This document shows positions 10,295 to 20,640 of a stretch of 64,000 nucleotides of DNA, one piece after another. The translations under genes were made by a program, and so were the position numbers. How positions within the stretch are numbered: the stretch's first letter is position 1; every line of letters starts with the position of its first letter. The stretch lies in contig BCJU01000001.1 in NCBI GenBank assembly GCA_001600355.1, positions 6,324,013-6,388,012 of the forward strand, written 5' to 3'. The notes under the pieces were generated by a model. That model saw only the letters and a program-made list of their open reading frames with translations. It ran no database searches and was not told the origin of the DNA. The stretch is from Meira nashicola. Lineage: Eukaryota > Basidiomycota > Exobasidiomycetes > Exobasidiales > Brachybasidiaceae.

Positions 10295-13200
10295 ATGTCT
10301 GCTCTGAGAAATGATGACAATGACGAAAACAATGAAACGAATGATGAAGTAAACGAAACAATCACGCCAATCATTACACAATTTCCTACTCATGAACGCT
10401 TTATCCGATCGGCGAATGGAAGTCCGACAATTTCTAGAAGCTCTTCACGCAACTTTTTACGAACAACGTACGATAGTGCTTCAAGATTTTCATCTTTGCC
10501 TCGTCGATTACGAGATTTAAAGCATGGAACATCTTCTGCCACTTATCAATCAATCGCAGGACAAAGTCGTCCAAAGACCCCGAAATTGAAAGTATACGAT
10601 GATCAACGCTTTCAAGATGACTTACAACAAACCGGACAAGGAAATGGAGTTCGGGTTTGGTATGAATCCTATACTACAATCGATTGGATTCATGACGCAG
10701 TAAAAGAATCTTCTCGTCTTCGTAGATTGCGATCGATCAAGGGATATCGAGGCATCTTTCTCAACCTTTGGGATCGTTTTCAAGGTTGGCTGATCGTCAC
10801 TGTGACTGGTATCATCACCGCTTTGATCGCAGGTGGTATCGTTAAATCTGAAGCTGTCTTGTTTGACCTAAAAGAAGGATACTGTCAGCGTGATTGGCGT
10901 TTGGCAAAGCGGTTCTGTTGTCCATTCGGTGACCAGCCTGATTGGGATGGAGGTGGTAGCAATGGATTCGCATCAAACATCTCAAGGTTAAATGCAACAT
11001 CTTCACCAGCATGGTCTTATAGAAGCAAATTCATGACTTTGTCCTCTGGCTCATCCGATCCGACAAAAGGACTTTTGACAGGAATGAGAAATCGAATGCT
11101 AGCAGGTTGGTCTGCTCCAGTTGCTTCAAGTCCATTTTGGCGTACATTGTCGGCAAATCCAGAAAACGAGAATTGTCCTGGTTGGGTCACTTGGGCAGAT
11201 AAATTCCATTTACACGGAAAGTGGAATTTTGTCGCAGAATATGGTGTATACATTCTTGTGGCAATTCTTTGGGCATCAATTGCATCTTTGTTGACAGTCT
11301 ATTTGACATCCTCGGAACTCTACGTGAAGAACAAAACAACAGAAGAAGAAGTGCAGGCAACAACTAATACTCATTCACATTCACCAGTCATACCCTCACA
11401 ACCTCTGATGGCTGATGAGAACACTCCTTTACTAAGTAGTATCCGTGCGGGCGATGATTCGATGGATAGAACGTATAACAGCAATATGCCCCCAAATATC
11501 TCAAACAAGAATGCTCTGCCCACAAAGATTTTTTCACATTTGGCTAGCGAAGTACGTGCACGAGAAGCATTGCCGCCACGAAAGGTGCTATACTTTGGCA
11601 GCGGAAGCGGTATATCGGAAGTCAAGTGTATCTTGAGTGGTTTTGTGGTACACGGTTATTTAGGATTTTGGACTTTATTTACCAAATCAGTCGGCTTAGC
11701 ATTATCGGTTGCATCGGGTCTATCGTTGGGAAAAGAAGGTCCTTTTGTTCATATCGCTTCTTGCGTTGGCAATATCGTCTGTCGTGTCTTTCCCAAATAT
11801 GAAACAAACGAATCCAAAAGACGTGAGATCCTTTCTTGCGCTTGTGCTGCTGGAGTGGCCGTTGCTTTCGGTGCTCCTGTTGGTGGTGTCTTGTTCAGTT
11901 TGGAGGAGGTATCTTATTATTTCTCTTCGAAGGTGATGTTCCGTTCCTTCTTTTGCGCTACGGTCGCTGCAGCAACTTTACGATTCTTAGATCCATTTGG
12001 AACGGGAAAGATTGTTCTTTTTGAAGTGACATATGATCGTGATTGGCATTGGATCGAATTGGTATTCTTTATCGTTCTAGGAATATTTGGTGGAATTTAC
12101 GGAGCTTTATTTACGAAATTGAACATGATTTGGAGCAAACGTGTACGTGCCAAATCATGGATGGCAACTCATCCGTTATATGAAGTGATCATGATTACAA
12201 TAATCTCTGTCGCTGCAAGTTTCTTAAACGATTATACGAGGATGGGAGGACCAGAATTGATTGCAGATTTATTCAGCGAATGTCACGAGCATGAATCTTT
12301 GGAAGGATTATGCGTTTCAACGCCATCACAAATTGGACCTTTGGTCACTTCTGTTGCGTGGGCAATGGTACTTAAAGGTGCCTTAACAATCATCACTTTT
12401 GGAATCAAGTTACCGGCTGGAATTTTCATTCCTACCCTTTGCGTTGGAGCGTGCTTTGGTCGAATTGTTGGTCTATTGGTGCAATACATTCAATGGACAC
12501 GTCCTAATCTTGCTTTCTTTGCATGGTGTCAAGCTGATAAGAGTACAGCATGCATCGTTCCAGGCGTTTATGCAATGGTAGGAGCAGCAGCATGTTTGTC
12601 AGGTGTCACACGTACTACAATCTCCCTTGTAGTCATTATGTTTGAATTAACGGGTACATTGACTTATGCCGTACCCGTGATTTTAAGCGTTTTGGTTGCA
12701 CGTACAATCGCTGATGGATTGGAACATAAAGGCATTTATGATCTAGTGATGGAATTTTCCGGATTACCATATCTTGATGCCAAAGAAGAACATACATGGC
12801 ATGGTGTTTCGATTGTCGATGCTGTTGATACTGGGATTGAGGTAATCTCATTGGATGAACAAAACACAGTACAAAGCTTAAAGGAGAAATTGGAACGATT
12901 AGCAATTGTAACAAGCAACCCTGACGGAGGTTTCCCTATTGTAGTAGATTCTACACGTCGAGTTGGAAGGACCGGCATGAGTGGCTTTGGTAACGGTGGC
13001 GGAGAATCTGGCCTTTCGAAGCGCAAATTGGTTGGGTACATTGCCGCACAAGAATTAGAGCATGGTTTGAATCGATTGATCGAGTATGATGATGGCAAGA
13101 CACCACCTTCAAACCTGTTTTGCACGTTTGATTTTTTGCCTAGACCTGATCGAGTTGTAGAACCGGCTTTACATTCTTCTTTACCAACGCCAATGGAACG

Positions 13201-13510
13201 TTCTGAAAGCATTGATGGCACCGAAAGCATTGGCAGTCCAAGTATAATGGGAACGGATTATTTCATGCGAGATTCAGTGTTATTGGCTTCAATGGATTCA
13301 CCAAAAGATTTGAGTATCTTTGTAGATAAAGCACCGATCACACTAACGACTTCAAGTCCGTTGGAGTTGGTACAACAAATGTTTACAAAGTTAGGTGTAC
13401 GATATTTGATCGTTCTTCATGCAACTGATGGAACGTTGAAAGGAGTCATTTTCAAAAAGAGATGGTTAGCATTTTTGCATTCTTTGGAAGAAGGTGAGAA
13501 GCATATTTGA
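10295..13510 (+). CDS. ClC-family chloride channel / Cl-/H+ exchanger (Gef1-like)
   Basis: This is a polytopic membrane protein that moves chloride across endomembranes and so supports acidification and ion homeostasis of Golgi, vacuole or endosomes. The ATG at 10295 gives 1071 aa. All three ion-pathway signatures are visible: GSGSGISEVK (about residues 435-444), GKEGPFVH (about 478-485, Glu480 as gating glutamate) and AGIFIPTLCVG (about 707-717). Two C-terminal CBS regions follow (about 830-1070). The protein is longer than yeast Gef1 because of a Ser-rich N-terminus and an insert at about 350-430. That insert holds ENTPLL, which fits an acidic dileucine sorting signal. The GSGISE form rather than GSGIPE is typical of fungal Gef1-type members. 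Confidence 0.92.
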   Translation: MSALRNDDNDENNETNDEVNETITPIITQFPTHERFIRSANGSPTISRSSSRNFLRTTYDSASRFSSLPRRLRDLKHGTSSATYQSIAGQSRPKTPKLKVYDDQRFQDDLQQTGQGNGVRVWYESYTTIDWIHDAVKESSRLRRLRSIKGYRGIFLNLWDRFQGWLIVTVTGIITALIAGGIVKSEAVLFDLKEGYCQRDWRLAKRFCCPFGDQPDWDGGGSNGFASNISRLNATSSPAWSYRSKFMTLSSGSSDPTKGLLTGMRNRMLAGWSAPVASSPFWRTLSANPENENCPGWVTWADKFHLHGKWNFVAEYGVYILVAILWASIASLLTVYLTSSELYVKNKTTEEEVQATTNTHSHSPVIPSQPLMADENTPLLSSIRAGDDSMDRTYNSNMPPNISNKNALPTKIFSHLASEVRAREALPPRKVLYFGSGSGISEVKCILSGFVVHGYLGFWTLFTKSVGLALSVASGLSLGKEGPFVHIASCVGNIVCRVFPKYETNESKRREILSCACAAGVAVAFGAPVGGVLFSLEEVSYYFSSKVMFRSFFCATVAAATLRFLDPFGTGKIVLFEVTYDRDWHWIELVFFIVLGIFGGIYGALFTKLNMIWSKRVRAKSWMATHPLYEVIMITIISVAASFLNDYTRMGGPELIADLFSECHEHESLEGLCVSTPSQIGPLVTSVAWAMVLKGALTIITFGIKLPAGIFIPTLCVGACFGRIVGLLVQYIQWTRPNLAFFAWCQADKSTACIVPGVYAMVGAAACLSGVTRTTISLVVIMFELTGTLTYAVPVILSVLVARTIADGLEHKGIYDLVMEFSGLPYLDAKEEHTWHGVSIVDAVDTGIEVISLDEQNTVQSLKEKLERLAIVTSNPDGGFPIVVDSTRRVGRTGMSGFGNGGGESGLSKRKLVGYIAAQELEHGLNRLIEYDDGKTPPSNLFCTFDFLPRPDRVVEPALHSSLPTPMERSESIDGTESIGSPSIMGTDYFMRDSVLLASMDSPKDLSIFVDKAPITLTTSSPLELVQQMFTKLGVRYLIVLHATDGTLKGVIFKKRWLAFLHSLEEGEKHI

Positions 13511-13734
13511 TAATAGTGGATTTGTCACTCTCTCACAATTTGTTTGTTTTAATGAGAATGAAATGAATGGTATGATATGACAAATGCGAAAAGCAGCAAG
13601 AACGTAATTAATGATTATCTATGATTGCAACTTGCGCAGTTACTAGCTAAGCAAAAGAATATTGAAAAATACGAGTTATGAAGACAAAATGATAAAGAGA
13701 GCATAACTATGATTGTCCATTAATCTAGAAAAAT

Positions 13735-15070
13735 CTAGAGAACGTAGCACAAAGCAGCCAAAGCACCAACACCGAAAGTGGATGCTATTGCAGTGAAAGA
13801 TGGCTTTTGGAAGATAGAAGTTGCAGCACTTGTGTTGTTTGATGCAGCTCTGTCGGAAGTGTTTGTTGGGTTACTATTACTTCCTCTGTTGGAACCAGTT
13901 TGAACGGTTGCCATTGTTGATGTTGGTGCACTTGATGATGAGCCTGTTGATGAAATGGAAGAAGAAAAAGAAGATGATGATGAAGAAGAAGAGGAAGAGG
14001 AGGGCAAGGCGGAATTGAGGTCTACATCAGCAAGTTAGTTCAAATGGGTAAAAATTGGAAGGAAGGAGAAAAGATACTCACTGGAAACAGCGTACAATCC
14101 GTGACCCAAAGAGCTTTGTTGAACACAGTTTGAAGAAGCTGCTGGTGGATGTGCTTCAGGTGTAACGGGTTCACCTTGACGGAAAGTGGATCCGTTGAAA
14201 ATGCCTTGCAATGGAGCGTCTACACCTTCGCATGTTTCCCATTGATCAGGAGTGTAACCTGAAGTACTTGGCATGTTCCATCTGCATCCCAAAACATCGT
14301 AAATATGTTCACCTTATTAAAATAAAGAAAAGTGTTAGTGTAATATCCTTAAAATGTTTTTATGGTTTAAGTTTTCACTCACAGTGTGCAGCAGCTTGAT
14401 CACCCCAACAAGCACGAAGGCAGTATTGATCCCAAGACATAAAGTTTGTCCATTCACGAATTTGAACGGGGCTTCCGTTTGATGATGGATTAGCAGTGGT
14501 GAACATGATACCTCCGATTGGATTACCTAAATCATCAGCTCCGTGAGGGTCCATTTCACCTCCAGTATCACCTCTTGGAATACCGATTGAAGTGAAATCA
14601 CCCGTTCCTGAAACTTGAACGTAACTTGGAGTTTTTAAGAAATGAACACTTGTTAGTGTTCCGTCAGGAATTAAACGTGTTCCATGTTTATTTGTTGTGC
14701 AATAAGCAACTGCAATACGTTCTGTCGAACCAATGTCACCTCCATCAGGTGGACCCCAAATACACCAATCATTCACATCATTAATCCATGCAGTTTGACA
14801 TTGACTCTTTTGATTCCATTTACCTTCTGCGCATCTATTCCAGCCTGTTTGTGCTTCTCCACCGTTTGGAAGGGAAGGAACACGATTTGCTCCCATATAT
14901 TGATCAGGTACTTTATCAAGTGCATATGTTGGCTTTGGTTGCCATTGTGACCATGATTTTGTCGGTTGATTGAAATCACCTGGAACGGTCGCTTCTGGAT
15001 CACCTTGTGCTAAAACTGAACCTGAAATGGCCAAAGAGGCTAAAGTCCAAGTTAGGATAGAAGAAGCCAT
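13735..15070 (-). CDS. Secreted GPI-type glycoprotein (macrofage-activating-glycoprotein-like)
   Basis: A secreted cell-surface protein of unknown biochemical activity. Three exons (14383-15070, 14082-14312, 13735-14021) joined at GTGAGT donors give 401 aa in a continuous frame. A signal peptide is clear (residues 1-21, ending SGSVLA). The body has many Cys and Trp (ACWGD, CRWNMP, WCIWGPP) and the phrase MDPHGADDLGNPIGG, which I recognise from basidiomycete proteins annotated as macrofage-activating glycoproteins. The C-terminal third is a Ser/Thr stalk ending in a small-residue and hydrophobic tail (VGALAALCYVL), as in GPI-anchored proteins. The function in wall or matrix is inferred. Family assignment is from memory of conserved phrases, without a search. 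Confidence 0.78.
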
Positions 15071-16275
15071 TGTATCTGTTTTTGTTTATGATGATAAGAT
15101 CAAAGGATTGGATACTTTGATGATATGAATAGGTGATCAGGATTGTGGTGGCGTTGAAGAAAGAGATCAAGAATCTTCAAAAAAAGTTTTAATGAAAACG
15201 GTCTCTTTAATGAACCCTTCATTGTATTGTATTTATTTTTAATCTAGACTTCCAACACAGTATTCCATCAAGACCCCTTTTGCTTATGCGTTGAATGTAT
15301 GCACAAGAGATCTTCTCCGCCTAAATGTATGCATCAGATCAGGGTAACTTTGTTCTATTATTAGGATCGAGACATGTTTGTCATCCTTTTGGAACAGCAT
15401 AAAACGGTCTCCTCTCCCTCTCTCTCTCTCTTCTCTCGCAGTGAAAAGGAAAAGTAAAGAGCTTGGCGTGCATAGTTTCAATTTACCTCGGAGTACCGTA
15501 AGGACGGGTAAGTGATTCAATACCGCGATAGAATTGAGATGCTTCGATGCATCATCGGTGTTCAACAAATAAAACAATTCAAAAAGATGCCAAGATTTCT
15601 TCTTCAGATTTGGCTATATTTCGATCAAATTCTCTTTTCCATGTCTAAGGGAAGTGGCTTTAAAGTACCAACTGGTAAGCAGTGTAACAATCCTTGGCAT
15701 GTTAGCTTTAAGGGACGAATAGTTTGTATGTGGTTAGATGGACACAAAAAAAAACAACAACAAGAAGGCTCTTTTGGATTTTTGCATATTCTCCCTTCCT
15801 GGCAATTTACCAGCCTAAGACTTTTTCAATCTCTTTTTAGGCTATCGTTTAAGCATTAATTGCAGGTTGCTAGGCCTATAAATGTTCTTTTTATACTACG
15901 CGTAAAGTCTTGGCAACGTTTACAAGCAGTTCGCAAGACGCGAACTACATAACAAAAGTGTTGTTCTTTCATTCTTCTGCATGCTTGCGCTGCGCCCGCT
16001 ACGCTGCTTGTATGTATGTTGACTTGGTTCCTATCTTTGGCGCCGCCTGTCAAATATTTTGACACGCGCAGCGCAGAGCAATAGATGTACTAGATCGATT
16101 ATATAATTTACGTTCTCTATGCTGTACCGTGCATAAGAACAGGTAAAATGACATTCTGGATTGTCTTGGCTTGAGTTGCGTGCCAAAAGGCGGCCGGCCT
16201 CCCTCTTTTCGACTTGCATTATTCTTCTTAATAGAGCAAGTTAATCCTCTCTCTCTTTCGCTTTGAAAGTCGATC
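15071..16275. other. Divergent intergenic region
   Basis: The promoter region of the glycoprotein gene (minus) and the PAQR gene (plus). It contains a CT-rich tract (about 15412-15436), two GC-rich 9-mers (GCGCTGCGC at 15987-15995, GCGCAGCGC at 16066-16074) and a GGCCGGCC palindrome near 16192. A 115-codon frame (15512-15859) includes MSKGSGFKVPT followed by a potential GTAAGC donor. I cannot link it to any family, and an undetected small spliced gene cannot be excluded. Confidence 0.5.
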
Positions 16276-17592
16276 ATGGTAATCGAAAATGGTGGTAAAT
16301 GGAAAAAAAGATTGATTTCATATACAGAATTACCTTCTTGGTCACACGACAATGATTTCATTTTGAGTGGTTATCGAGCACCAGGAGGAACAGTAGATGA
16401 GCTTAAGAGTAGAAATGCAGGAACGAAAGCGATCAGTACGGCTACTGCAAAAGCACCAACAAACGGTACAAGGATTCGCAAAGTCAAAAAGGCAAATGAT
16501 ACAGCAGACGAAGAAGAATTTCGTTCTGTCGAAGAGCATGATTCCTTTTGGCGATGCTGGGAAAGTGTTTGGTTGTATGTCCATAACGAAACAGTGAACA
16601 TTCATACGCATTTATGGGGTGCAATTATAGCAATCATTGCTGTTGGACTTCATATCCTTGGCGAATTTGAATTGATTCCTTCTTGGTTACATCCGATCAC
16701 TCATCACTCCATCTTTTATCCTCAATCCATCAATCCTTTACCGCCAAGAACGATAAAGACGACAAACTTTTGGCAGTCTCTCTTGTCGCGATCGGATACG
16801 AATCCAGCTTTGATTGGTCCAATAACGATAAATGCTCTCATCACCACGCCTGGACATGAATCTGTCTACCCATGGCACGACGTACGAGCACGCGATAATA
16901 CATATGCTGATTGGCTTGGATACGCTTCTTATCTTGCAGGTGCGATAACTGTGCTAACATGCAGTGCAACTTTTCATGCTTTGCATTGTCATTCAGAAAA
17001 GATATCGAAATCGTACAATAAGTTGGATTATATTGGAATTGTGGCAATGATCGTTGGAAGTTTTTTACCAATGATTCATTATGGTTTCCATTGTCATCCT
17101 CATTTGCAATTATTGTATAGCATCATGATTGTTTCTTTAGGCAGTGCAGCTGCTTATACCGTTTTGGCACAAAAGTTCAGTTCACCGGCTTATAGACCTA
17201 TTCGAACGAGCGTTTTCATTGCTTTGGGTTTAAGTGCTATCTTTCCGGTAACGCATATTTTGGCAATGTATGGACATGAAACCGTTTCACGTACGATGGG
17301 ATTGCATTATTTAGTGGCAGGTGGAATATTGTATATCGTTGGAGCGTGTATGTATATGGCAAGAATACCTGAAAGATTTTCACCTGGCAAGTTTGATTTA
17401 TTTGGAGCATCACATCAAATCTTTCACGTTCTAATCTTATTTGCCGCTTTTTGTCATTATATAAGCGTTAGAAGATCTCACGTTTTTTGGCATACGGTCG
17501 AAGCTATTAATTCTGGTGGTCCAGGTACGGCAACAGAAGCTGTTTGTCAAGCTTTTGATATTTTACGTTTTTCTTCTTCGACAAAACAATAG
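16276..17592 (+). CDS. PAQR / hemolysin-III-type membrane receptor (Izh-like)
   Basis: A seven-transmembrane member of the progestin and adipoQ receptor family. Fungal Izh proteins influence zinc and sterol homeostasis, and relatives act as ceramidase-like zinc hydrolases. The 438-aa single-exon product has the family start after a 90-residue cytosolic region (SVWLYVHNETVNIHTHLWG), a central SATFHALHCHSEK with the metal-ligand His, and a C-terminal FDLFGASHQIFH with the two further His ligands. An extra soluble insert lies between the first two membrane segments (about residues 140-215), making it longer than yeast Izh proteins. The natural ligand or substrate cannot be inferred. Confidence 0.9.
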   Translation: MVIENGGKWKKRLISYTELPSWSHDNDFILSGYRAPGGTVDELKSRNAGTKAISTATAKAPTNGTRIRKVKKANDTADEEEFRSVEEHDSFWRCWESVWLYVHNETVNIHTHLWGAIIAIIAVGLHILGEFELIPSWLHPITHHSIFYPQSINPLPPRTIKTTNFWQSLLSRSDTNPALIGPITINALITTPGHESVYPWHDVRARDNTYADWLGYASYLAGAITVLTCSATFHALHCHSEKISKSYNKLDYIGIVAMIVGSFLPMIHYGFHCHPHLQLLYSIMIVSLGSAAAYTVLAQKFSSPAYRPIRTSVFIALGLSAIFPVTHILAMYGHETVSRTMGLHYLVAGGILYIVGACMYMARIPERFSPGKFDLFGASHQIFHVLILFAAFCHYISVRRSHVFWHTVEAINSGGPGTATEAVCQAFDILRFSSSTKQ

Positions 17593-17718
17593 ATCGTAAT
17601 TTGTATATCATAAAAATGCAATAGAGATAAATAGATGTTAATTTGCATATCATAAATGCTATATACTCATTTACACAAGGGGCATTCGAAGGAGCGGCGG
17701 TGAAGATAGCTATTTTTT

Positions 17719-17719
17719 N
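17719..17719. other. Ambiguous base (N) in a T tract
   Basis: A single N inside a run of T. It marks an unresolved homopolymer length in the assembly, not a biological feature. Two further N lie at 33991 and 33993 in a G-rich tract. Confidence 0.95.
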
Positions 17720-17783
17720 TTTTTTGCTTTCAATTATGACGAAATGAAGTTGTACTCCCGACCACCCAGTTCATCTATCCACG

Positions 17784-18547
17784 ATGTTTTTCATTCAAAG
17801 ATACTTTCATTTTTTATTCATTGTTGGGTTGTTACAAGTCTATTGCGAGTTACACTTTTCCGTTTATGCGTCTCCAGGTAAACAGAAGACGGTTTCTATC
17901 AACGCTTTAATCGGCGTTCCTGTTCCTGAAAATGTTTCTGGAAAATCAATTTCACTTTCATCATCTTCATCTTTTTCATCAACCGAACAACCAGCTCCAA
18001 AACGAATGAAGAAGTTCGATTTAAATAAAACACCAAGTCCTGAAACAGAAGAAATTCAAAGATCTCCTAGTCCACCGAAAACGTCAAAAGGTTCAAAGAT
18101 GGAAAATGAGTCTCCTTCTGTAAAAAGTGTGCGTGTCTATAAACAAAAGGTGATCATTTGGTAAATGGTTTATCTTTCTTTCCTTTTCATACAGAAGATG
18201 AACGCAAAACAATCTAGTAAACTCCGAAATACGATCTCAAGTAAGAAATGGTACTGGAAAATGAAAAGAATGTTAGTTAAAAGAAGTACCTATGCCACAT
18301 TTGTGAAGGTGAAACGCTAACTTATTCTCTTCTTATATCTTTATAGGACTAAATCTCAAGATTCAGCAGAGGTAAATAGGGTATAAATATAAAATATATA
18401 CGAGAAAGAGAAACTTATTAAAACAATCTTTATGTTTTCTAGGCTAAATATGCAACTAAACGCTTACATCATCGTCGAAAGTTGAACACGATATCAGCAA
18501 GAAGACGTCGAGCTCTTAAAAGGACGCAATCTTCCAATGATGAATGA
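17784..18547 (+). CDS. Secreted basic protein, DLN group, member 1
   Basis: Proposed exons 17784-18149, 18195-18250, 18347-18371 and 18443-18547 give 183 aa in one frame. A hydrophobic signal-type N-terminus (MFFIQRYFHFLFIVGLLQVYC) is followed by a Ser/Pro-rich part with KFDLNKTPSPETEE (DLNxxP). A short Lys/Arg-rich C-terminus follows (HHRRKLN, ARRRRALKR). The second exon ends in ...KKW at the same place as in member 2, although its donor, GTACTG, is weak. The G-T-P-E signature of its neighbours is missing, so the C-terminus looks shortened. It is the first of four tandem genes with the same layout. Function is unknown; a secreted effector acting in host nuclei is the working hypothesis. Confidence 0.65.
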
Positions 18548-18706
18548 AGTGCTTGCTTTACTCGTTCATTTAGCAACGCTTTGGTGTCTATCAAATCATC
18601 TTTATCCCCGAGGATGTTGTTTTGTGTATACACAGCCATTCTGTTACATAAAATATGGCAAAAGTTATATGTGTCGAGCTGCTTTTCAATTTTACACTCA
18701 TATACT

Positions 18707-19410
18707 ATGTATAAACCAGTGATGATGATCATCTTTTCTATCTTTCTATCAATCTTTGTCATCTTTGTACAGACTAGTCCATTTATTAGGGACGAACAAG
18801 GTAAACTTATTGATCTGAACAAGGAACCATCACCAACCGAACCTGCTACCAATACTGAGTCTTTAGTGGAATTGCCGCAACACGATACACTATCTTCCAA
18901 ACATCAATATAGAGTTATTCATTCGGACAGGTACAAGTTCGTTAGAGGTCGTCGTCAAATTTTAATACCTGTAAGTATGATTTAAACTTTCTTACAAAGT
19001 ATATATCATCTTACATTCATCTTCTTAGTCTGGCTTATCTAAACATGAGCAACATTTATATCGAAACAAGATAAAAGCTAAACGTAAAAGAGAAAGTAGG
19101 AAATGGTAAGTGACTGGATTTTCACTATTCACTTAGATGGGAAGCTAATCTTTATTCATCTAGGATGAGAAGTAACCCAGATGATTCTTATGCTAAAGTC
19201 TTACTTGAAAATCATAAAAGGTCTCAAAAGAATCAAAATATTCAACGGACATCCTTAATTGAACGTGTAAATGCGGGAAAAGGAACACCAGAAGAAATCG
19301 CAAAGATAAAACATAAAAGAGAAAAGGATATATTGTATAATCGTACCCGTAGAAAACACGAAAAAGGTACAGCAGCAAAAAGAGCAAAAAAAGAAGAAGG
19401 AAATTCGTAG
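18707..19410 (+). CDS. Secreted basic protein, DLN group, member 2
   Basis: Exons 18707-18970, 19029-19105 and 19164-19410 give 195 aa. Donors are GTAAGT and acceptors TTAG/CTAG. The signal-type segment is MYKPVMMIIFSIFLSIFVIF; an ATG at 18722 is an alternative start. Then comes KLIDLNKEPSPTEP, an exact DLNxxP match. The C-terminal half is highly basic (KAKRKRESRKW, KKEEGNS at the end) and carries GKGTPEEIAKIKHKREK, the signature shared with members 3 and 4 and with the far right cluster. The mature part has no Cys. The middle exon is 77 nt, the same length and phase (0 to 2) as in members 3 and 4, which supports the model. No enzymatic domain is seen. Confidence 0.75.
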
Positions 19411-19528
19411 AACGTTTAGTGTGCATATGAATTGTACAGCCTTATGCTTTATCACAACACAGCCCTACTCTTTTGGGATTGTTTTAAATGCAAATTTCCC
19501 CTTTTTGAGTTCTTGCTTTATTCCTTCA

Positions 19529-20450
19529 ATGTATTCTACAAAAATGCTTAAGTTTTATAAACCATTCACGCTTTTGCTATTCATGTTCTTCGGATTATGT
19601 TTTTCGATGATGTACGATAATCCTCCTATTCACGGAGAAAAGGATAAGAATATCGATTTGAATAAAGAACCTTCGCCGGAGACTATTAATCAAAGCACAG
19701 TTGCACCTATCACAACTAGTAAATCACATCCAGAAGCCTCACAGGCCAAAGATGAACGTTTAACTCGAACACGAAAAAGGTAAGAATGCTAAAAAAGAAG
19801 TGTAAAAAATAGACAAAGGTATATTAATGATCTTATTCAAAGAAGTAGAACAGTTTCAGACGAGAGAGTGCGTTAAACAATTGGTAACACAGCGTAACAT
19901 CAAAACTTACATTCTTGATTTTTTAAGCCTCGATATAGACTTCCAAGGACAGTCAGACGTATAGAAGTCCCAGTGAGTGACGGTTTTAAACATGATAGTT
20001 CTGCTTTATACTCTAAAGAGTGTTTGATTCTACCATAGCCCGGACTCAATGAGGAAGAAAAGGAAGCGTTCAAGAGAAAAGTGAAAAATGAACGAAAGAA
20101 GCAAACAAGAACAGCGTAAGAATTGAATAAGAAAAAAGGGTATAAAGCAAAATAAAACTGACTTTATATTTTTATCTTTTCTTCTTAGAGCTAAGACAAG
20201 TACGGATGAAGTAGTACGTCAATTAAGAAAAGAAGACTTAAGAAAGCAAGTACTCAGAACAACTGCTAGACGTAAACGTGAATTAGCTTATGTTAAAGTA
20301 GGATTAGGTACACCTGAACAAGAAGCTAGAGTTGCACGAAAAAGACAAAGGGATCGTCGTTATAATAACTTCGTTAGAAATCCTAAACGTAAAGAGGAGT
20401 CATGGAAACGTAAACTTGCTACTGATTCAGAACATCAAAGTCGCCAATGA
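19529..20450 (+). CDS. Secreted basic protein, DLN group, member 3
   Basis: Five exons (19529-19779, 19843-19867, 19928-19972, 20039-20115, 20189-20450) give 219 aa. The tiny second exon encodes SRTVSDER, and the third PRYRLPRTVRRIEVP. These align with SRIVSSDK and PRYLLPRIYKKIDIP inside the uninterrupted first exon of member 4, which strongly supports the splice choices. The signal-type segment is MLKFYKPFTLLLFMFFGLCF (an alternative ATG is at 19544). The motif is KNIDLNKEPSPE (DLNxxP). A long Lys/Arg-rich tail follows with GLGTPEQEARVARKRQR. The mature chain has no Cys. The two additional introns relative to member 4 show intron gain or loss within the array. Confidence 0.75.
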
Positions 20451-20640
20451 ATTCGAAATTTGTAGATTTTCATTCCCCGAAATCATAACGCCTTTTCATC
20501 TAGCCCCTATAAATCATGGTAAGCTTGGTTTTTATTTCGGGGCTGTCAAAAGTTTGTCAAAGAACAAGGGAGAGTATTTCAATCGAGTTGTGTTTTCTGT
20601 TCTTTCTTTCATCTTTCATTTCATTCAACTCGTATCGATA

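Noticed and set aside
12736..13230. 164-codon frame antisense to the ClC gene
   Set aside because: Shadow of the strong ClC coding frame on the opposite strand.
15512..15859. 115-codon frame with MSKGSGFKVPT
   Set aside because: No family recognised and composition changes after a potential splice donor; kept only as a remark in the intergenic entry.
18469..18900. 143-codon minus-strand frame across members 1 and 2
   Set aside because: Runs over spliced exons of two genes and has no own features; a shadow frame.
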